From V1-33 sp964523105 (GTDB lineage Bacteria > Verrucomicrobiota > Verrucomicrobiia > Verrucomicrobiales > V1-33), in assembly GCA_964523105.1 (NCBI GenBank), contig CAZFZN010000016.1, positions 87,076 through 151,075 of the forward strand: a stretch of DNA of 64,000 nucleotides, written 5' to 3'. Position 1 is the stretch's first letter; every line of letters starts with the position of its first letter. The notes beneath the pieces were generated by a model that was not told the DNA's origin, ran no database searches, and saw nothing but the letters and a program-made list of their open reading frames with translations. Positions 31,074 to 39,551 of the stretch are shown piece after piece. The position numbers and the translations under genes are program-made.

Positions 31074-32717
31074 ATGGAAACCGACGCCCATTTCCTGATA
31101 CAGTTCGCGAAAAGCGGAGACTCGGAAGCGTTCCGGGTGATCGTTCAGCGCCATTCGGCCATGGTCCAGGGCGTTGCTCTCAGGTGCACTGAAGATTCGG
31201 CCCTGGCGGAGGAGGTAACGCAGACGGTTTTTGGAATTCTCGCACGCAAGGCGGCGTCCTTCTCTCACGGGAACGTTGGAGGCTGGCTGTATAACGCCGC
31301 ATTCCTCGAATCGAAGGCGGCTGCAAAGCGGGCAAAGCGTTACAGAACAATCCTGCGCCAATATGGAAGCCAAATGAACCCAACGGAACCTGACGCCGAC
31401 GACTCGTGGGAAGAAATTCGTCCCCATCTCGATGAGGCCCTCTCAAGTCTGCGCGACGACGACCGGGATATAGTGGTTTCCCATTTCTTTGAAAAGCAGC
31501 GCGTCCACGATATAGCGGGGGCCTTGGGTAAGTCAGAAGAGGCCTGCAGAAAGAAACTTCAGCGGGCGGTGATACGTCTTCGGGAGATGCTGAAGAAGCG
31601 GGGCGTGCGAACGAGTTCGGGTTTCGCTTCCATACTGGCAGCACAGCAACTCTGCGCGCCCCCGGCCTCTGCCGCTACTTTGACGGCAGCGGCACTTAAG
31701 GCCGCCCCGACGGTTAAGTCAGCCATTTTGATCAAACACACGCTAAATCTTATGAGTACCGCCTCCCACATAAAAGTAGCCGCTGCCGTTTTGGTGGTCG
31801 CTTCCATTCCGAGTGTCATCCTATGGCAGAAAAACGCCGATCTGGAGGAGCAGTTAGCCGCGCAGACGCGCAAGTCGCGCATAGCGTTCGTGGAGCCGGT
31901 GTCCAAATCGCCAGTGCCGGTGAAACCGGCCTTACCGCCCGCAGGTGTGGCTCCGAAAGTCGCCGAGGCGAAACCCGCAAAGGATCAGAAAGCGGCGTTT
32001 ATGGAGCAACTGGCCTCGGCCATGTCAGGCCCGAAATGGGCGCAGGACGAGGGGAAAAAGAACGCGGAAAAGGAATTTAAGCGTCTGGTTCTCAGCATCC
32101 CTGATCTGACGGACGACCAGAAAGTTCAATTGAAGCAGGCCGTGGAGTCCCGGCATGCCAGGCTGGCCGACAGCTTCAACCAAAGCTTTCCAGACGGTCT
32201 TGCCGGAATGCTGAAAGCGTTCTCTGACCCGAAATCGTTGACCAAAGAGCAGAAGGAGGTATTCGCAGCGATGGACCCCCGCAGGAAAAGGGAAACGGAT
32301 GCCGACAACCCCCTCCGGTCGGTTCTAACTGAGGAACAGTACACACATTACAGCGGGGCGGAAGAGAGACGGCGGACCGAAGACGCAGAGAATGCGGCCA
32401 CGGATGCGCTCAAATCAGTAACCGATACAATGGACCTGAGTGCGGAGCAAAAAGACGCCATTTTCCAGGCGTTGGCGCAGTCGGAACTGAACCCGCCGGA
32501 TTTGGATTCGGAAATTGCGCTAATGTCGGCCTCCCCCGGAGTCGACCTGCGGAAGGCCGCCCGCGACGAACTCATCCGCCAAAACCTCACTCCCGAGCAA
32601 TTACAGGCTTTCGACGAGAACCGCGAAGAAGAGCAAAAGCGTGCGGCGGAGTTTCTGAAACTGTTTGGAGGCAAGTCTGCGCCTCGGTCGGGTGACGAGA
32701 CTGAACATTCCCATTAA
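31074..32717 (+). CDS. ECF sigma factor fused to a membrane-spanning C-terminal domain
   Basis: A 547-aa protein. Sigma region 2 lies near 10-100 (FAKSGDSEAFRVIVQRH, ALAEEVTQTVFGILARKA, GGWLYNAA) and region 4 near 120-185 (LDEALSSLRDDDRDIVVSHF, then KSEEACRKKLQRAVIRLREM). After an Ala-rich linker a transmembrane segment follows near 233-250 (KVAAAVLVVASIPSVIL). The rest (about 300 residues) is charged and helical with LTDDQKVQLKQ/LTKEQKEVF/LTEEQYTHY/LSAEQKDAI/LTPEQLQAF-type repeats. The last domain may act as a built-in anti-sigma or sensor outside the membrane; no separate anti-sigma gene is adjacent. Confidence 0.85.
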   Translation: METDAHFLIQFAKSGDSEAFRVIVQRHSAMVQGVALRCTEDSALAEEVTQTVFGILARKAASFSHGNVGGWLYNAAFLESKAAAKRAKRYRTILRQYGSQMNPTEPDADDSWEEIRPHLDEALSSLRDDDRDIVVSHFFEKQRVHDIAGALGKSEEACRKKLQRAVIRLREMLKKRGVRTSSGFASILAAQQLCAPPASAATLTAAALKAAPTVKSAILIKHTLNLMSTASHIKVAAAVLVVASIPSVILWQKNADLEEQLAAQTRKSRIAFVEPVSKSPVPVKPALPPAGVAPKVAEAKPAKDQKAAFMEQLASAMSGPKWAQDEGKKNAEKEFKRLVLSIPDLTDDQKVQLKQAVESRHARLADSFNQSFPDGLAGMLKAFSDPKSLTKEQKEVFAAMDPRRKRETDADNPLRSVLTEEQYTHYSGAEERRRTEDAENAATDALKSVTDTMDLSAEQKDAIFQALAQSELNPPDLDSEIALMSASPGVDLRKAARDELIRQNLTPEQLQAFDENREEEQKRAAEFLKLFGGKSAPRSGDETEHSH

Positions 32718-33028
32718 TACATTGGTTCAAAACGTGACGGTCTGCCGGTCCGGTGCCAGCACGTAGAGCGGCCAGTTTGCCTTCCCTGCGGAGTGGCAGG
32801 GCAGCAGTCCGTCCGCACGCCCCACTTCACAGCAGAAGTTGGTCTGCCGGGGCAATTATTTCTGCGCCTCAGCGCCAGATTCCAGCCATGACAGCAAGGC
32901 GCACCCTTCCATTCCTGTTCACTTGAATTGACAGACCATTTTGTTGACGCCGCTGTCTTAAGTGCGGTTGGATGGCAACATAGAGGAATGGCCTGGCGTT
33001 CCCCGCCTGCCACTCCACCCGTCGCCCC
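32718..33028. other. Intergenic region, no gene seen
   Basis: About 310 bp between the sigma factor and the PVC dehydrogenase-like gene. I find no convincing ORF. Two TTGAC-type hexamers occur near 32930-32950 and could be part of a promoter, but no matching -10 element stands out. Confidence 0.5.
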
Positions 33029-36000
33029 ATGCACCTTCGTCACCTTGCCATCGCGTTGTTCTTCCTGCTATCCGTCTCCGCATCACGCGCCGTGGACGCT
33101 GAGGGCGTCACCGAGGACAAAAAATCCGCGCACACGCTCAAGCCCTACGACCGCAAGGCCGACACCGCGCCCGCTGATTCCGCCGCGGCGGCGGTGAAGG
33201 GATTTCGCCGCGCAAAGATTCCGGCGGAATTCAAAGCGGACCTGTGGGCGACGGAACCGCTGCTGGCGAACCCGGTGGCGTTCTCGTTCGATGGGAAGGG
33301 CCGCATGTTCATCGCGGAGACGCATCGCTACCGCACCAGCGTGCTCGATATTCGCCACTACATGTTCATGCTCGAGGATGACCTCGCCAACAGAAACCAG
33401 GCGGATTGGGAGCGCTCGATAAAGAAGAACTTCCCCAGCGACTGGCAGGAACTGGGCAAGGAAAGCGAAGTCGTTAGGCTGGTGGAGGACACCGACGGCG
33501 ACGGCACGGCGGACAAAACCAGTGTCTATGCCGACGGCTTCAACTCCATCATTGACGGCATCGCATCCGGCGTGCTCGCGCGGCCGGATGGGGTTTGGCT
33601 GGCGAATATTCCGGGGCTTTACAAGCTGTCAGGCCAGGGCGCGGACGGGAAGGCGGAGAAGAAGGAGGAGGTCTTCCGCGGCTTCGGCGTGCGCTTCAAT
33701 TACACCGGCCACGACCTCCACGGGCTCATCAAAGGGCCAGACGGACGCCTGTATTTTTCCATCGGTGACCGAGGCACTTCAGTGAAGACGAAGGAAGGCA
33801 CCACCATCGAAGTGCCGGACGAAGGAGCGATCTTCCGCTGTGAGGAGGACGGCAGTCATCTGGAACTCGTCATGCGCGGCCTGCGCAATCCGCAGGAACT
33901 CGCCTTCGACGACTACGGCAATCTCTTCACCTGCGACAACGACAGCGACCAGGGCGACCGCGAGCGGCTCGTGTATGTGGTGGAAGGCGGCGACGCCGGC
34001 TGGCGCGTCGGGTATCAGCACTGCCCGCAGCCCGCGGAGCGCAACCCATGGCTCGCCGAACACATGTGGGAGCCGCGCGATCCGGCGAAGAATCAGCCGG
34101 CGTCCATCCTCTGTCCCGTGGCCAATCTGCCCGACGGCCCCGGCGGCCTGGTGCACTACCCCGGCACCGGCCTGCCGGAGAAATACAACGGCTGCTTCTT
34201 CCTCGCCTGCTACAAGGGCAGCAGCCTCACCAGTCAGGTGGCCGTCTTCAAACCCGTGCCCGACGGCGCAGGCTTCAAACTGCAAATGCTGGAGACCTTC
34301 ATCCCCGGATGTCAGGCCACCGACGTGGACTTCGGTCCCGACAGCCGGATGTATGTGAGCTTTTGGGATGAAGGCTGGGAACGCACCGCCCAAGGCCGCA
34401 TCATGAAAGTGGAACACGAGGAAGCGCGCAAAGCCCAGGCCGCGCAAATCGCGGAAGTGCAGAAGCTGCTCGGCGAGGGGATGAAGCAGCGCACTGCGGA
34501 AGAACTGGTGAAACTCCTCGGCCACAAAGACCAGCGCGTGAGGCTGGAGGCGCAGTGGGAAATGGCGGGGCGTGTGCTGAACAGGGGTCAGCGCCAGCAA
34601 ATGAGTGATGCCATGAAAGCGATGCAGAGCACTCTCATGACGGCGACGGACCCTTTGGTTCGCCTCCACGTAATTCAGGCGATGGGACACACCATGCGAA
34701 TCATCACCCGCGCTCGCCTGAAGGTGCAGCCGGAGTATGCTGAGAGCGCGCCGCGGGATGCAAAGATGGCCGGATTTTACAACGAACCGGATGAAGCACT
34801 ACGCTTCGCCTGGCTCCGTATCTGGGCGGATCAGCCTGCACCGTTCACCGAGGACCATACGCAGCTATTCTGCGACAAGCTGAAGGATGAATCCGCGCGC
34901 GTCCGGCTCGCCGCCGCGCAGGCCCTCGGAAAACGGGGCACCAGCGCAGCCGTAACACCACTCCTCGACCTCGCCCGCCACGAGGAGGACAAATCGCAGG
35001 AGATGCGGCATGTCATTTCGTGGGCGCTGGCGAAACTTTCGCAGCGTTCGGAGGAGGCATGGAACGCGGTAGTCGCCGCAGCGGACGACAAAGACCCCGC
35101 AGTGCGCATGGTGGTGTTACAGGCAGTGGCGCATGTGGCGCGGACGCCGGAGAAGTGGTATGCCGGTGCCGCGGATTTGATGACCGGGTTCACGCGCCAC
35201 AAAGAACTCGTGCCGGAGGTCGCGCGGCTCGTGAACGACCGCGGTCTGCGGCCCTCGAAGCCGCTGCCACTCTCCGGCAGTGACGCCCTGACGGTATTGC
35301 GCGGATACAACGATGCCTTTCGCAGAGGAGGAGTAAATAACGCCGATCGTCTCATGATGGCCCTGTGCGATCCGGAAACCCGCCCGGCGCCGGAAATGGC
35401 CGCAGAGGCGCTTCACATGCTGGATCACTGGACTGCCCCGCCGGCGCGGGACTTCGTGAATGGACTTTTTCGTCCCGTTCAGGACCGGCTGGAGGGCGCG
35501 CCGGATCTCGGCGTTCTGACCAGCGATCTTCTGGAGAGCCATCCCCTGATTACGGCGCGCATCCTGGAGCTCATCGCAAGACAGAAGCGGGTAAACTGGT
35601 CGCAATGGGTGAGCAGCGTGGCACTGAACGAAAAATCACCGGCTTCGCTGCGCACCAAAGCCCTGCGCACTCTCGGCGCTGTTTCCGCGCCGCAACTCGC
35701 CGACACTGTGGCGAAAGCCATCACCGACCCCAACAGCACCGTGCGCATCGCGGCGGCGGGATTGCTGGGGAAGACCGATCCACTGGCGGCGGCGAGCGCA
35801 CTGGAATCCGCGCTCGCGCAGGGAAGCCCGGAGGATGCGCGGTCGGCGTTCACGGAGCTGGCGTCGCTGCAGATCGCGGAGGCGGATCGCATTCTCGCGG
35901 AACAGCTCATCCTGCTGCCCGCAGGGAAAGTGCCCGCCATGGCCCGACTGGAACTTTTGGAAGCTGCGGCGAAGCACCCGGCGCCGGTGGTGCAGGAGGC

Positions 36001-36490
36001 GTTGAAGAAATACGAAGAGTCGCTGCCCAAAGACGACGTGGTGGCGAAGTTTGCGGCGTGTCTGGAGGGCGGCGATGCGGTGAACGGAAAGCGGCTGTTC
36101 AACGAACATCCCGTCGCGGCCTGCAAACGCTGCCACATGGTGCAGCAGTCCGGCGGCGAGGCCGGGCCGGCGCTCGATGGCATCGGCGCGCGAAAGGACC
36201 GGCGGTATTTGCTGGAGAGCATCCTGCTGCCGAACGCGCAGATCGCGGAGAGCTTCCGTATGATCATCTGCAACATGAAGGACGGCACGATAAAGACCGG
36301 CGTGCTGCGCGCGGAGTCGGCGGACAGCGTGACCATTCAGAATCCCGGCGAAGAGCCGGAGACGGTGAAGAAAGCGGACATCGCCAGCCGCGACGCTGTG
36401 CCCAGCGCGATGCTGCCGGGGATGGATGTGCTGCTGACGAAGCGGGAGTTGCGCGATTTGGTGGAGTATGTGGCCTCGCTGCGCGAGTGA
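33029..36490 (+). CDS. PVC-type membrane-bound dehydrogenase/heme-binding protein (beta-propeller, HEAT repeats, CxxCH)
   Basis: A 1153-aa exported protein, full length for the family. A signal peptide is followed by a sugar/sorbosone-dehydrogenase-like six-bladed propeller (about 60-470; GKGRMFIAETHRYR, GLRNPQELAFDDYGNLFTCD, GPDSRMYVSFWD). HEAT-like helical repeats run from about 490 to 1000. A PVC-type cytochrome c domain closes the protein, with heme motif CKRCH (1032-1036) and GPALDGIGARKDRRYLLESI. Such proteins are thought to oxidise carbohydrates or alcohols at the membrane and pass electrons to the heme. A frameshifted copy of its 5' end lies at 29463. Confidence 0.92.
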   Translation: MHLRHLAIALFFLLSVSASRAVDAEGVTEDKKSAHTLKPYDRKADTAPADSAAAAVKGFRRAKIPAEFKADLWATEPLLANPVAFSFDGKGRMFIAETHRYRTSVLDIRHYMFMLEDDLANRNQADWERSIKKNFPSDWQELGKESEVVRLVEDTDGDGTADKTSVYADGFNSIIDGIASGVLARPDGVWLANIPGLYKLSGQGADGKAEKKEEVFRGFGVRFNYTGHDLHGLIKGPDGRLYFSIGDRGTSVKTKEGTTIEVPDEGAIFRCEEDGSHLELVMRGLRNPQELAFDDYGNLFTCDNDSDQGDRERLVYVVEGGDAGWRVGYQHCPQPAERNPWLAEHMWEPRDPAKNQPASILCPVANLPDGPGGLVHYPGTGLPEKYNGCFFLACYKGSSLTSQVAVFKPVPDGAGFKLQMLETFIPGCQATDVDFGPDSRMYVSFWDEGWERTAQGRIMKVEHEEARKAQAAQIAEVQKLLGEGMKQRTAEELVKLLGHKDQRVRLEAQWEMAGRVLNRGQRQQMSDAMKAMQSTLMTATDPLVRLHVIQAMGHTMRIITRARLKVQPEYAESAPRDAKMAGFYNEPDEALRFAWLRIWADQPAPFTEDHTQLFCDKLKDESARVRLAAAQALGKRGTSAAVTPLLDLARHEEDKSQEMRHVISWALAKLSQRSEEAWNAVVAAADDKDPAVRMVVLQAVAHVARTPEKWYAGAADLMTGFTRHKELVPEVARLVNDRGLRPSKPLPLSGSDALTVLRGYNDAFRRGGVNNADRLMMALCDPETRPAPEMAAEALHMLDHWTAPPARDFVNGLFRPVQDRLEGAPDLGVLTSDLLESHPLITARILELIARQKRVNWSQWVSSVALNEKSPASLRTKALRTLGAVSAPQLADTVAKAITDPNSTVRIAAAGLLGKTDPLAAASALESALAQGSPEDARSAFTELASLQIAEADRILAEQLILLPAGKVPAMARLELLEAAAKHPAPVVQEALKKYEESLPKDDVVAKFAACLEGGDAVNGKRLFNEHPVAACKRCHMVQQSGGEAGPALDGIGARKDRRYLLESILLPNAQIAESFRMIICNMKDGTIKTGVLRAESADSVTIQNPGEEPETVKKADIASRDAVPSAMLPGMDVLLTKRELRDLVEYVASLRE

Positions 36491-36498
36491 TTTCTCCG

Positions 36499-36609
36499 TT
36501 GGTGTATAGGCTTTAGCCGATCACCTCCGTCTCCGCGAAGCGGCACGCAAATAGAAGTGCCGGCTGCGCCGGGGTTTGTGTTTGATCGGCTGAAGCCTAC
36601 ACACCAACC
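36499..36609. repeat. REP-like palindromic element, left copy
   Basis: Outer arms TTGGTGTATAGGCTTTAGCC and its near complement GGCTGAAGCCTACACACCAA enclose a second, inner inverted repeat (GCGAAGCGGCAC... GTGCCGGCTGCGCC). It is folded-hairpin DNA typical of RAYT substrates and lies directly after the transposase stop. Confidence 0.85.
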
Positions 36610-37217
36610 TACATTTCCGGGTCGTCCCAGCCGTTGCCGTATTCCTCGATCGGATACTTCCGCCACTGGTCCTCTGCGGCGGCACGACCGGTGCGCGCGA
36701 GCCATTCTGCAGCGCTGGACCACGGCCAGTCCGTCCACTTTTCCACATACCGGTGTTTCACCGGGTTGTGATGGATGTAGTTCACCGTGGCAAAGTAATG
36801 GCCTTCGCTCTTGATCACCGTTTCGGCCGCCTTGCACCACACCTGGCGGCCGCGGGTGTTTTCTTCGCCATTCCATGCGTGAGAGGTGCGACCGTGCAGT
36901 CGCCCCAGTTCTTGAAGCAGGGCCAGAACCTTGCCGGTATGCACGAGAGCGTGGTAATGATTTGGCAGCAGCGCCCACGCGATGACCTTTTCCGAACTGG
37001 CGTGCAGCGCGTCCAGCCAGTCTCCGGCGAAGGCATTCATCCGCTCCATGCTGATTCCAATGTGCGGCGTATGCTCGAAAAAAGCCGCCGTGAGGTGGTA
37101 AGCGCGGTCTCCGCTGTCGTGATGATACGGGCTGTGTTCCGGATGCCTCCGCTGCCGCCGCAATTCCAGGACCTCCCGGCGGTCATCATCGGTGAGCTTC
37201 CGCCAGCGATACATCAT
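36609..37217 (-). CDS. REP-associated tyrosine transposase (RAYT, IS200-like Y1/HUH)
   Basis: A 202-aa protein starting at 37217 (MMYRWRKLTDDDR). HUH motif H87-Y-H89 in LLPNHYHALV; the single catalytic Tyr is most likely Y147 in VNYIHHNPVKH. The length and the C-terminal WPWSSAAEWL match the RAYT family, domesticated transposases that spread REP hairpins without IS ends of their own. It is bracketed by two REP-like elements in inverted orientation, the arrangement expected for its substrate. Confidence 0.9.
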   Translation of the reverse strand: MMYRWRKLTDDDRREVLELRRQRRHPEHSPYHHDSGDRAYHLTAAFFEHTPHIGISMERMNAFAGDWLDALHASSEKVIAWALLPNHYHALVHTGKVLALLQELGRLHGRTSHAWNGEENTRGRQVWCKAAETVIKSEGHYFATVNYIHHNPVKHRYVEKWTDWPWSSAAEWLARTGRAAAEDQWRKYPIEEYGNGWDDPEM

Positions 37218-37228
37218 GGAGTGAAGTG

Positions 37229-37353
37229 GTTGGTGTTGGTGTCCAGGCTTCAGCCGATCAAACTGGTATCGCGGCGCAGCCGCCACTTCTTTTTTGGATT
37301 CAAAAGTGCCGCTTCGCGGATTGGGGTGATCGGCTAAAGCCTATACACCAACC
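37229..37353. repeat. REP-like palindromic element, right copy (inverted)
   Basis: Outer arms TTGGTGTCCAGGCTTCAGCC and GGCTAAAGCCTATACACCAA. The inner region is, read in reverse complement, the same as the left copy (CCGCGAAGCGGCACTT and GGCGGCTGCGCC shared), so the two REPs flank the transposase as an inverted pair. A short CTTTTTTGGATTC-like loop is extra in this copy. Confidence 0.85.
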
Positions 37354-37405
37354 GAGGGAGAATTCCATTGCCCAACAGACCCGTCCCGCGCATCCTCGCG
37401 GCCAC

Positions 37406-37855
37406 ATGCCTCCCCGCGTTGAAAATCAGCGGTCCACCGAGTCCGCTGCGGTCGAAGACTACCTTGAGCAGATCAGTCACCTGATCGAGGCGAAGGGTTA
37501 TGCCCGGGTGGTGGACATTGCGGAGAAGCTGGGCGTTTCCCAGGCGAGTGTGACCAACATGATCCGCAAGCTCGATGCCAACGGGCTGGTGGTTTATGAG
37601 AAATACCGCGGCACGGTGCTGACGGAAGCGGGGCAGAAAATAGGCGCTTCGGTGCGCCAGCGGCATCAGGTGCTGAGCCGTTTGCTGGAGCCCTTCGGGA
37701 TCGAGGCCGCGACCATTCATGCCGACGTGGAGGGCATGGAACATCACGTGAGCCGGCCCACCCTGCGCGTGCTGCGCATTCTCACCGAGGAACTGGAGAA
37801 GAATCCGCAACTGCTGACGCGGCTGAAGCGGAAGTTCAGCGAAGCCGCCGACTGA
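37406..37855 (+). CDS. mntR: MntR-type manganese-responsive regulator (DtxR family)
   Basis: A 149-aa protein (start MPPRVENQRSTESAAVEDYL). The winged helix is AVEDYLEQISHLIEAKGYAR, then VVDIAEKLGVSQASVTNMIRKLDANGLVVYEKYRG. The metal-binding dimer domain follows, with RHQVLSRLLEPFGIE and DVEGMEHHVS, where Glu/His residues bind manganese. No SH3-like third domain is present, as in MntR. The frame is open upstream through the REP, but those codons are not part of the gene. No manganese transporter gene is adjacent. Confidence 0.88.
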   Translation: MPPRVENQRSTESAAVEDYLEQISHLIEAKGYARVVDIAEKLGVSQASVTNMIRKLDANGLVVYEKYRGTVLTEAGQKIGASVRQRHQVLSRLLEPFGIEAATIHADVEGMEHHVSRPTLRVLRILTEELEKNPQLLTRLKRKFSEAAD

Positions 37856-37860
37856 AGTAA

Positions 37861-37965
37861 CCACGGATGAACTCGAATGAACACGAAGAGATAATGGAGA
37901 GCTTAGGTGGTGCCTTGGTGCATTTGTCCCCCGGAACATCCGTGTTCATTCGCGTCCATCCGTGG
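37861..37965. repeat. 25-bp imperfect inverted repeat (ACCACGGATG type)
   Basis: Arms 37861-37885 and 37941-37965 are complementary at 23 of 25 positions (CCACGGATGAACTCGAATGA is the start of the left arm) and enclose 55 bp. They sit directly behind mntR. Similar CCACGGATGAACACGGAT-type hairpins are scattered in PVC genomes; the region could end mntR transcription. Confidence 0.7.
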
Positions 37966-37992
37966 TGCTTCCTCCCTTTGTCAGATTAGCCC

Positions 37993-38385
37993 ATGTCTCA
38001 AAACACCGCGCGCGGCACTCCCGGCAAAGTGCTCCTGCTTTTCGCGCTGCTCACCGGGGCGGTGGCGGTGTCGGCATGGCGCGACTGGCTGCGGCGCAGC
38101 GAAGTGGAGCGCGTCACGTGGCCGACGGCGCTGGGAGACACCGATTACTATCAAGCCGGGGCGGAGCCGATCCCGCTCGCGGTAAAGGGCAGCGCGTATT
38201 TGCTGGAGGAGCAGCCGGGAGAAAAGCTCCAGCGGCGCGATGACGAGATGTTCCGCGTGCCCCTCGCGGTGCCCGTGCCGCGGCTTTACACCATCAGTGA
38301 GTCGTGGCCCGCGGATTCCGTGCCGCCGCTGTATCTGAAGGCCGCCCCCGGCGAGTATCTCCGCGTGGCCCTGCGCAAGCCGTAG
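37993..38385 (+). CDS. Hypothetical membrane-anchored protein
   Basis: A 130-aa protein with an N-terminal membrane segment (VLLLFALLTGAVAVSAW, about 13-29) and a small extracytoplasmic domain with no cysteines. Visible features: TDYYQAGAEPIPLAVKGSAY and YLKAAPGEYLRV. No family recognised. It starts with ATG at 37993, 28 bp after the inverted repeat behind mntR. Confidence 0.6.
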   Translation: MSQNTARGTPGKVLLLFALLTGAVAVSAWRDWLRRSEVERVTWPTALGDTDYYQAGAEPIPLAVKGSAYLLEEQPGEKLQRRDDEMFRVPLAVPVPRLYTISESWPADSVPPLYLKAAPGEYLRVALRKP

Positions 38386-38399
38386 GATTCTGGATTCAA

Positions 38400-38518
38400 G
38401 ATTTAAGATTTGGGATTTTAGATTTGCCCATGCCGCAGTGGTCCCCCATAAAAACGCTGCCCGATGCCGTGCCCCGCCGTTTTGCCCGACTGCGCCAGCA
38501 TATCGGAAATCTTAAATC
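38400..38518. repeat. 12-bp perfect inverted repeat, AT-rich
   Basis: GATTTAAGATTT at 38400 and AAATCTTAAATC at 38507 are exact complements around 95 bp. Degenerate copies of the same word (GGGATTTTAGATTT, CTCTTAAATCC) lie beside each arm. It fills the space between the small membrane protein and the SMP-30 gene. Confidence 0.65.
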
Positions 38519-38533
38519 TCACCTCTTAAATCC

Positions 38534-39544
38534 ATGAAGCTCGCACCTGCCTTTCTCCTCGCCGCCGTCCTGCCTGCCATTGCCGACGACCTCACCCCGC
38601 GTCCGGCGCTGGGTGAAATCGTGAAGGTCGATGCGGCGCTGGATTCGCTCATTGCGCCGGATGCGAAAGTCGAAGTGCTGGCCACGGGGCTGAACTGGTC
38701 GGAAGGCCCCGTGTGGTCGAAGGAACTCGGCGCGGTGCTCTTCTCCGACGTGCCGGAGAATCACGTGCTGAAATGGAAGGAGGGCGAGGGGATGAGTGTC
38801 TATCTCAAGCCCAGCGGTTTCACCGGCATCCTGCCTTACAGCCGCGAACCGGGCAGCAACGGCCTGACCTTCAATGCGAAGGGTGAGCTTTGCTCGTGCG
38901 AGCACGGCGACCGGCGCGTTTCCGTCCTGACGAAAGGTGGCGGCAAGCGCACCATTGCGGACAATTTCGAGGGCAAGCGCTTCAACAGCCCCAACGATCT
39001 CTGCTTCGACAAGGCGGGGAACCTTTACTTCACGGACCCGCCCTACGGCCTGCCGAAAGGCCCGGCCGACAAGGAAAACCGTCAGCTCGACTGGAACGGC
39101 GTCTATCGCGTGACGCCCGACGGTAAGGTCACGCTCCTGACCAAGGAAATGACGTTTCCCAACGGCATCGCGCTCAGCCCTGACGAGAAAACGCTCTACC
39201 TCGCGCAGTCCGACGGCATGGCGCCGCTGTGGAAGGCCTTTCCCGTCAATGCCGACGGCACGCTGGGCGCCTCGCGCCTGCTCGCCGACGTGAGCGAAAT
39301 GGCGAAGAGCGGCAAGTACCGCGGCAACTGCGACGGAATGAAGGTGGACCAGCAGGGAAACATCTGGGCCACCGGTCCCGGCGGCGTTCACATCATGACA
39401 CCCGAGGGCAAGCTGCTCGGCCGCATCGAAATGCAGCGCGCCTGCGGCAACTGCTGCTTCGGCGATGACGGCAGCACCCTCTACATCTGCGCCGACGACT
39501 GCCTCGTGCGCGTGAAGACGAAGGTGAAGGGCTGCGGGTTTTGA
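38534..39544 (+). CDS. SMP-30/gluconolactonase-like exported protein
   Basis: A 336-aa protein with signal peptide MKLAPAFLLAAVLPAIA. The six-bladed SMP-30/LRE propeller shows GLNWSEGPVWSKELGAVLFS (metal-binding Glu), SNGLTFNAKGELCSCEHGDR, SPNDLCFDKAGNLYFTDPPYG (Asn/Asp ligands) and FPNGIALSPDEKTLYL, CDGMKVDQQGNIWATGPGG. The family hydrolyses sugar lactones in a divalent-metal-dependent way; related PVC proteins act in the periplasm. The cysteine-rich end (CGNCCFGDD, CADDC) is unusual but fits within blades. Confidence 0.88.
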   Translation: MKLAPAFLLAAVLPAIADDLTPRPALGEIVKVDAALDSLIAPDAKVEVLATGLNWSEGPVWSKELGAVLFSDVPENHVLKWKEGEGMSVYLKPSGFTGILPYSREPGSNGLTFNAKGELCSCEHGDRRVSVLTKGGGKRTIADNFEGKRFNSPNDLCFDKAGNLYFTDPPYGLPKGPADKENRQLDWNGVYRVTPDGKVTLLTKEMTFPNGIALSPDEKTLYLAQSDGMAPLWKAFPVNADGTLGASRLLADVSEMAKSGKYRGNCDGMKVDQQGNIWATGPGGVHIMTPEGKLLGRIEMQRACGNCCFGDDGSTLYICADDCLVRVKTKVKGCGF

Positions 39545-39551
39545 GGGAACT

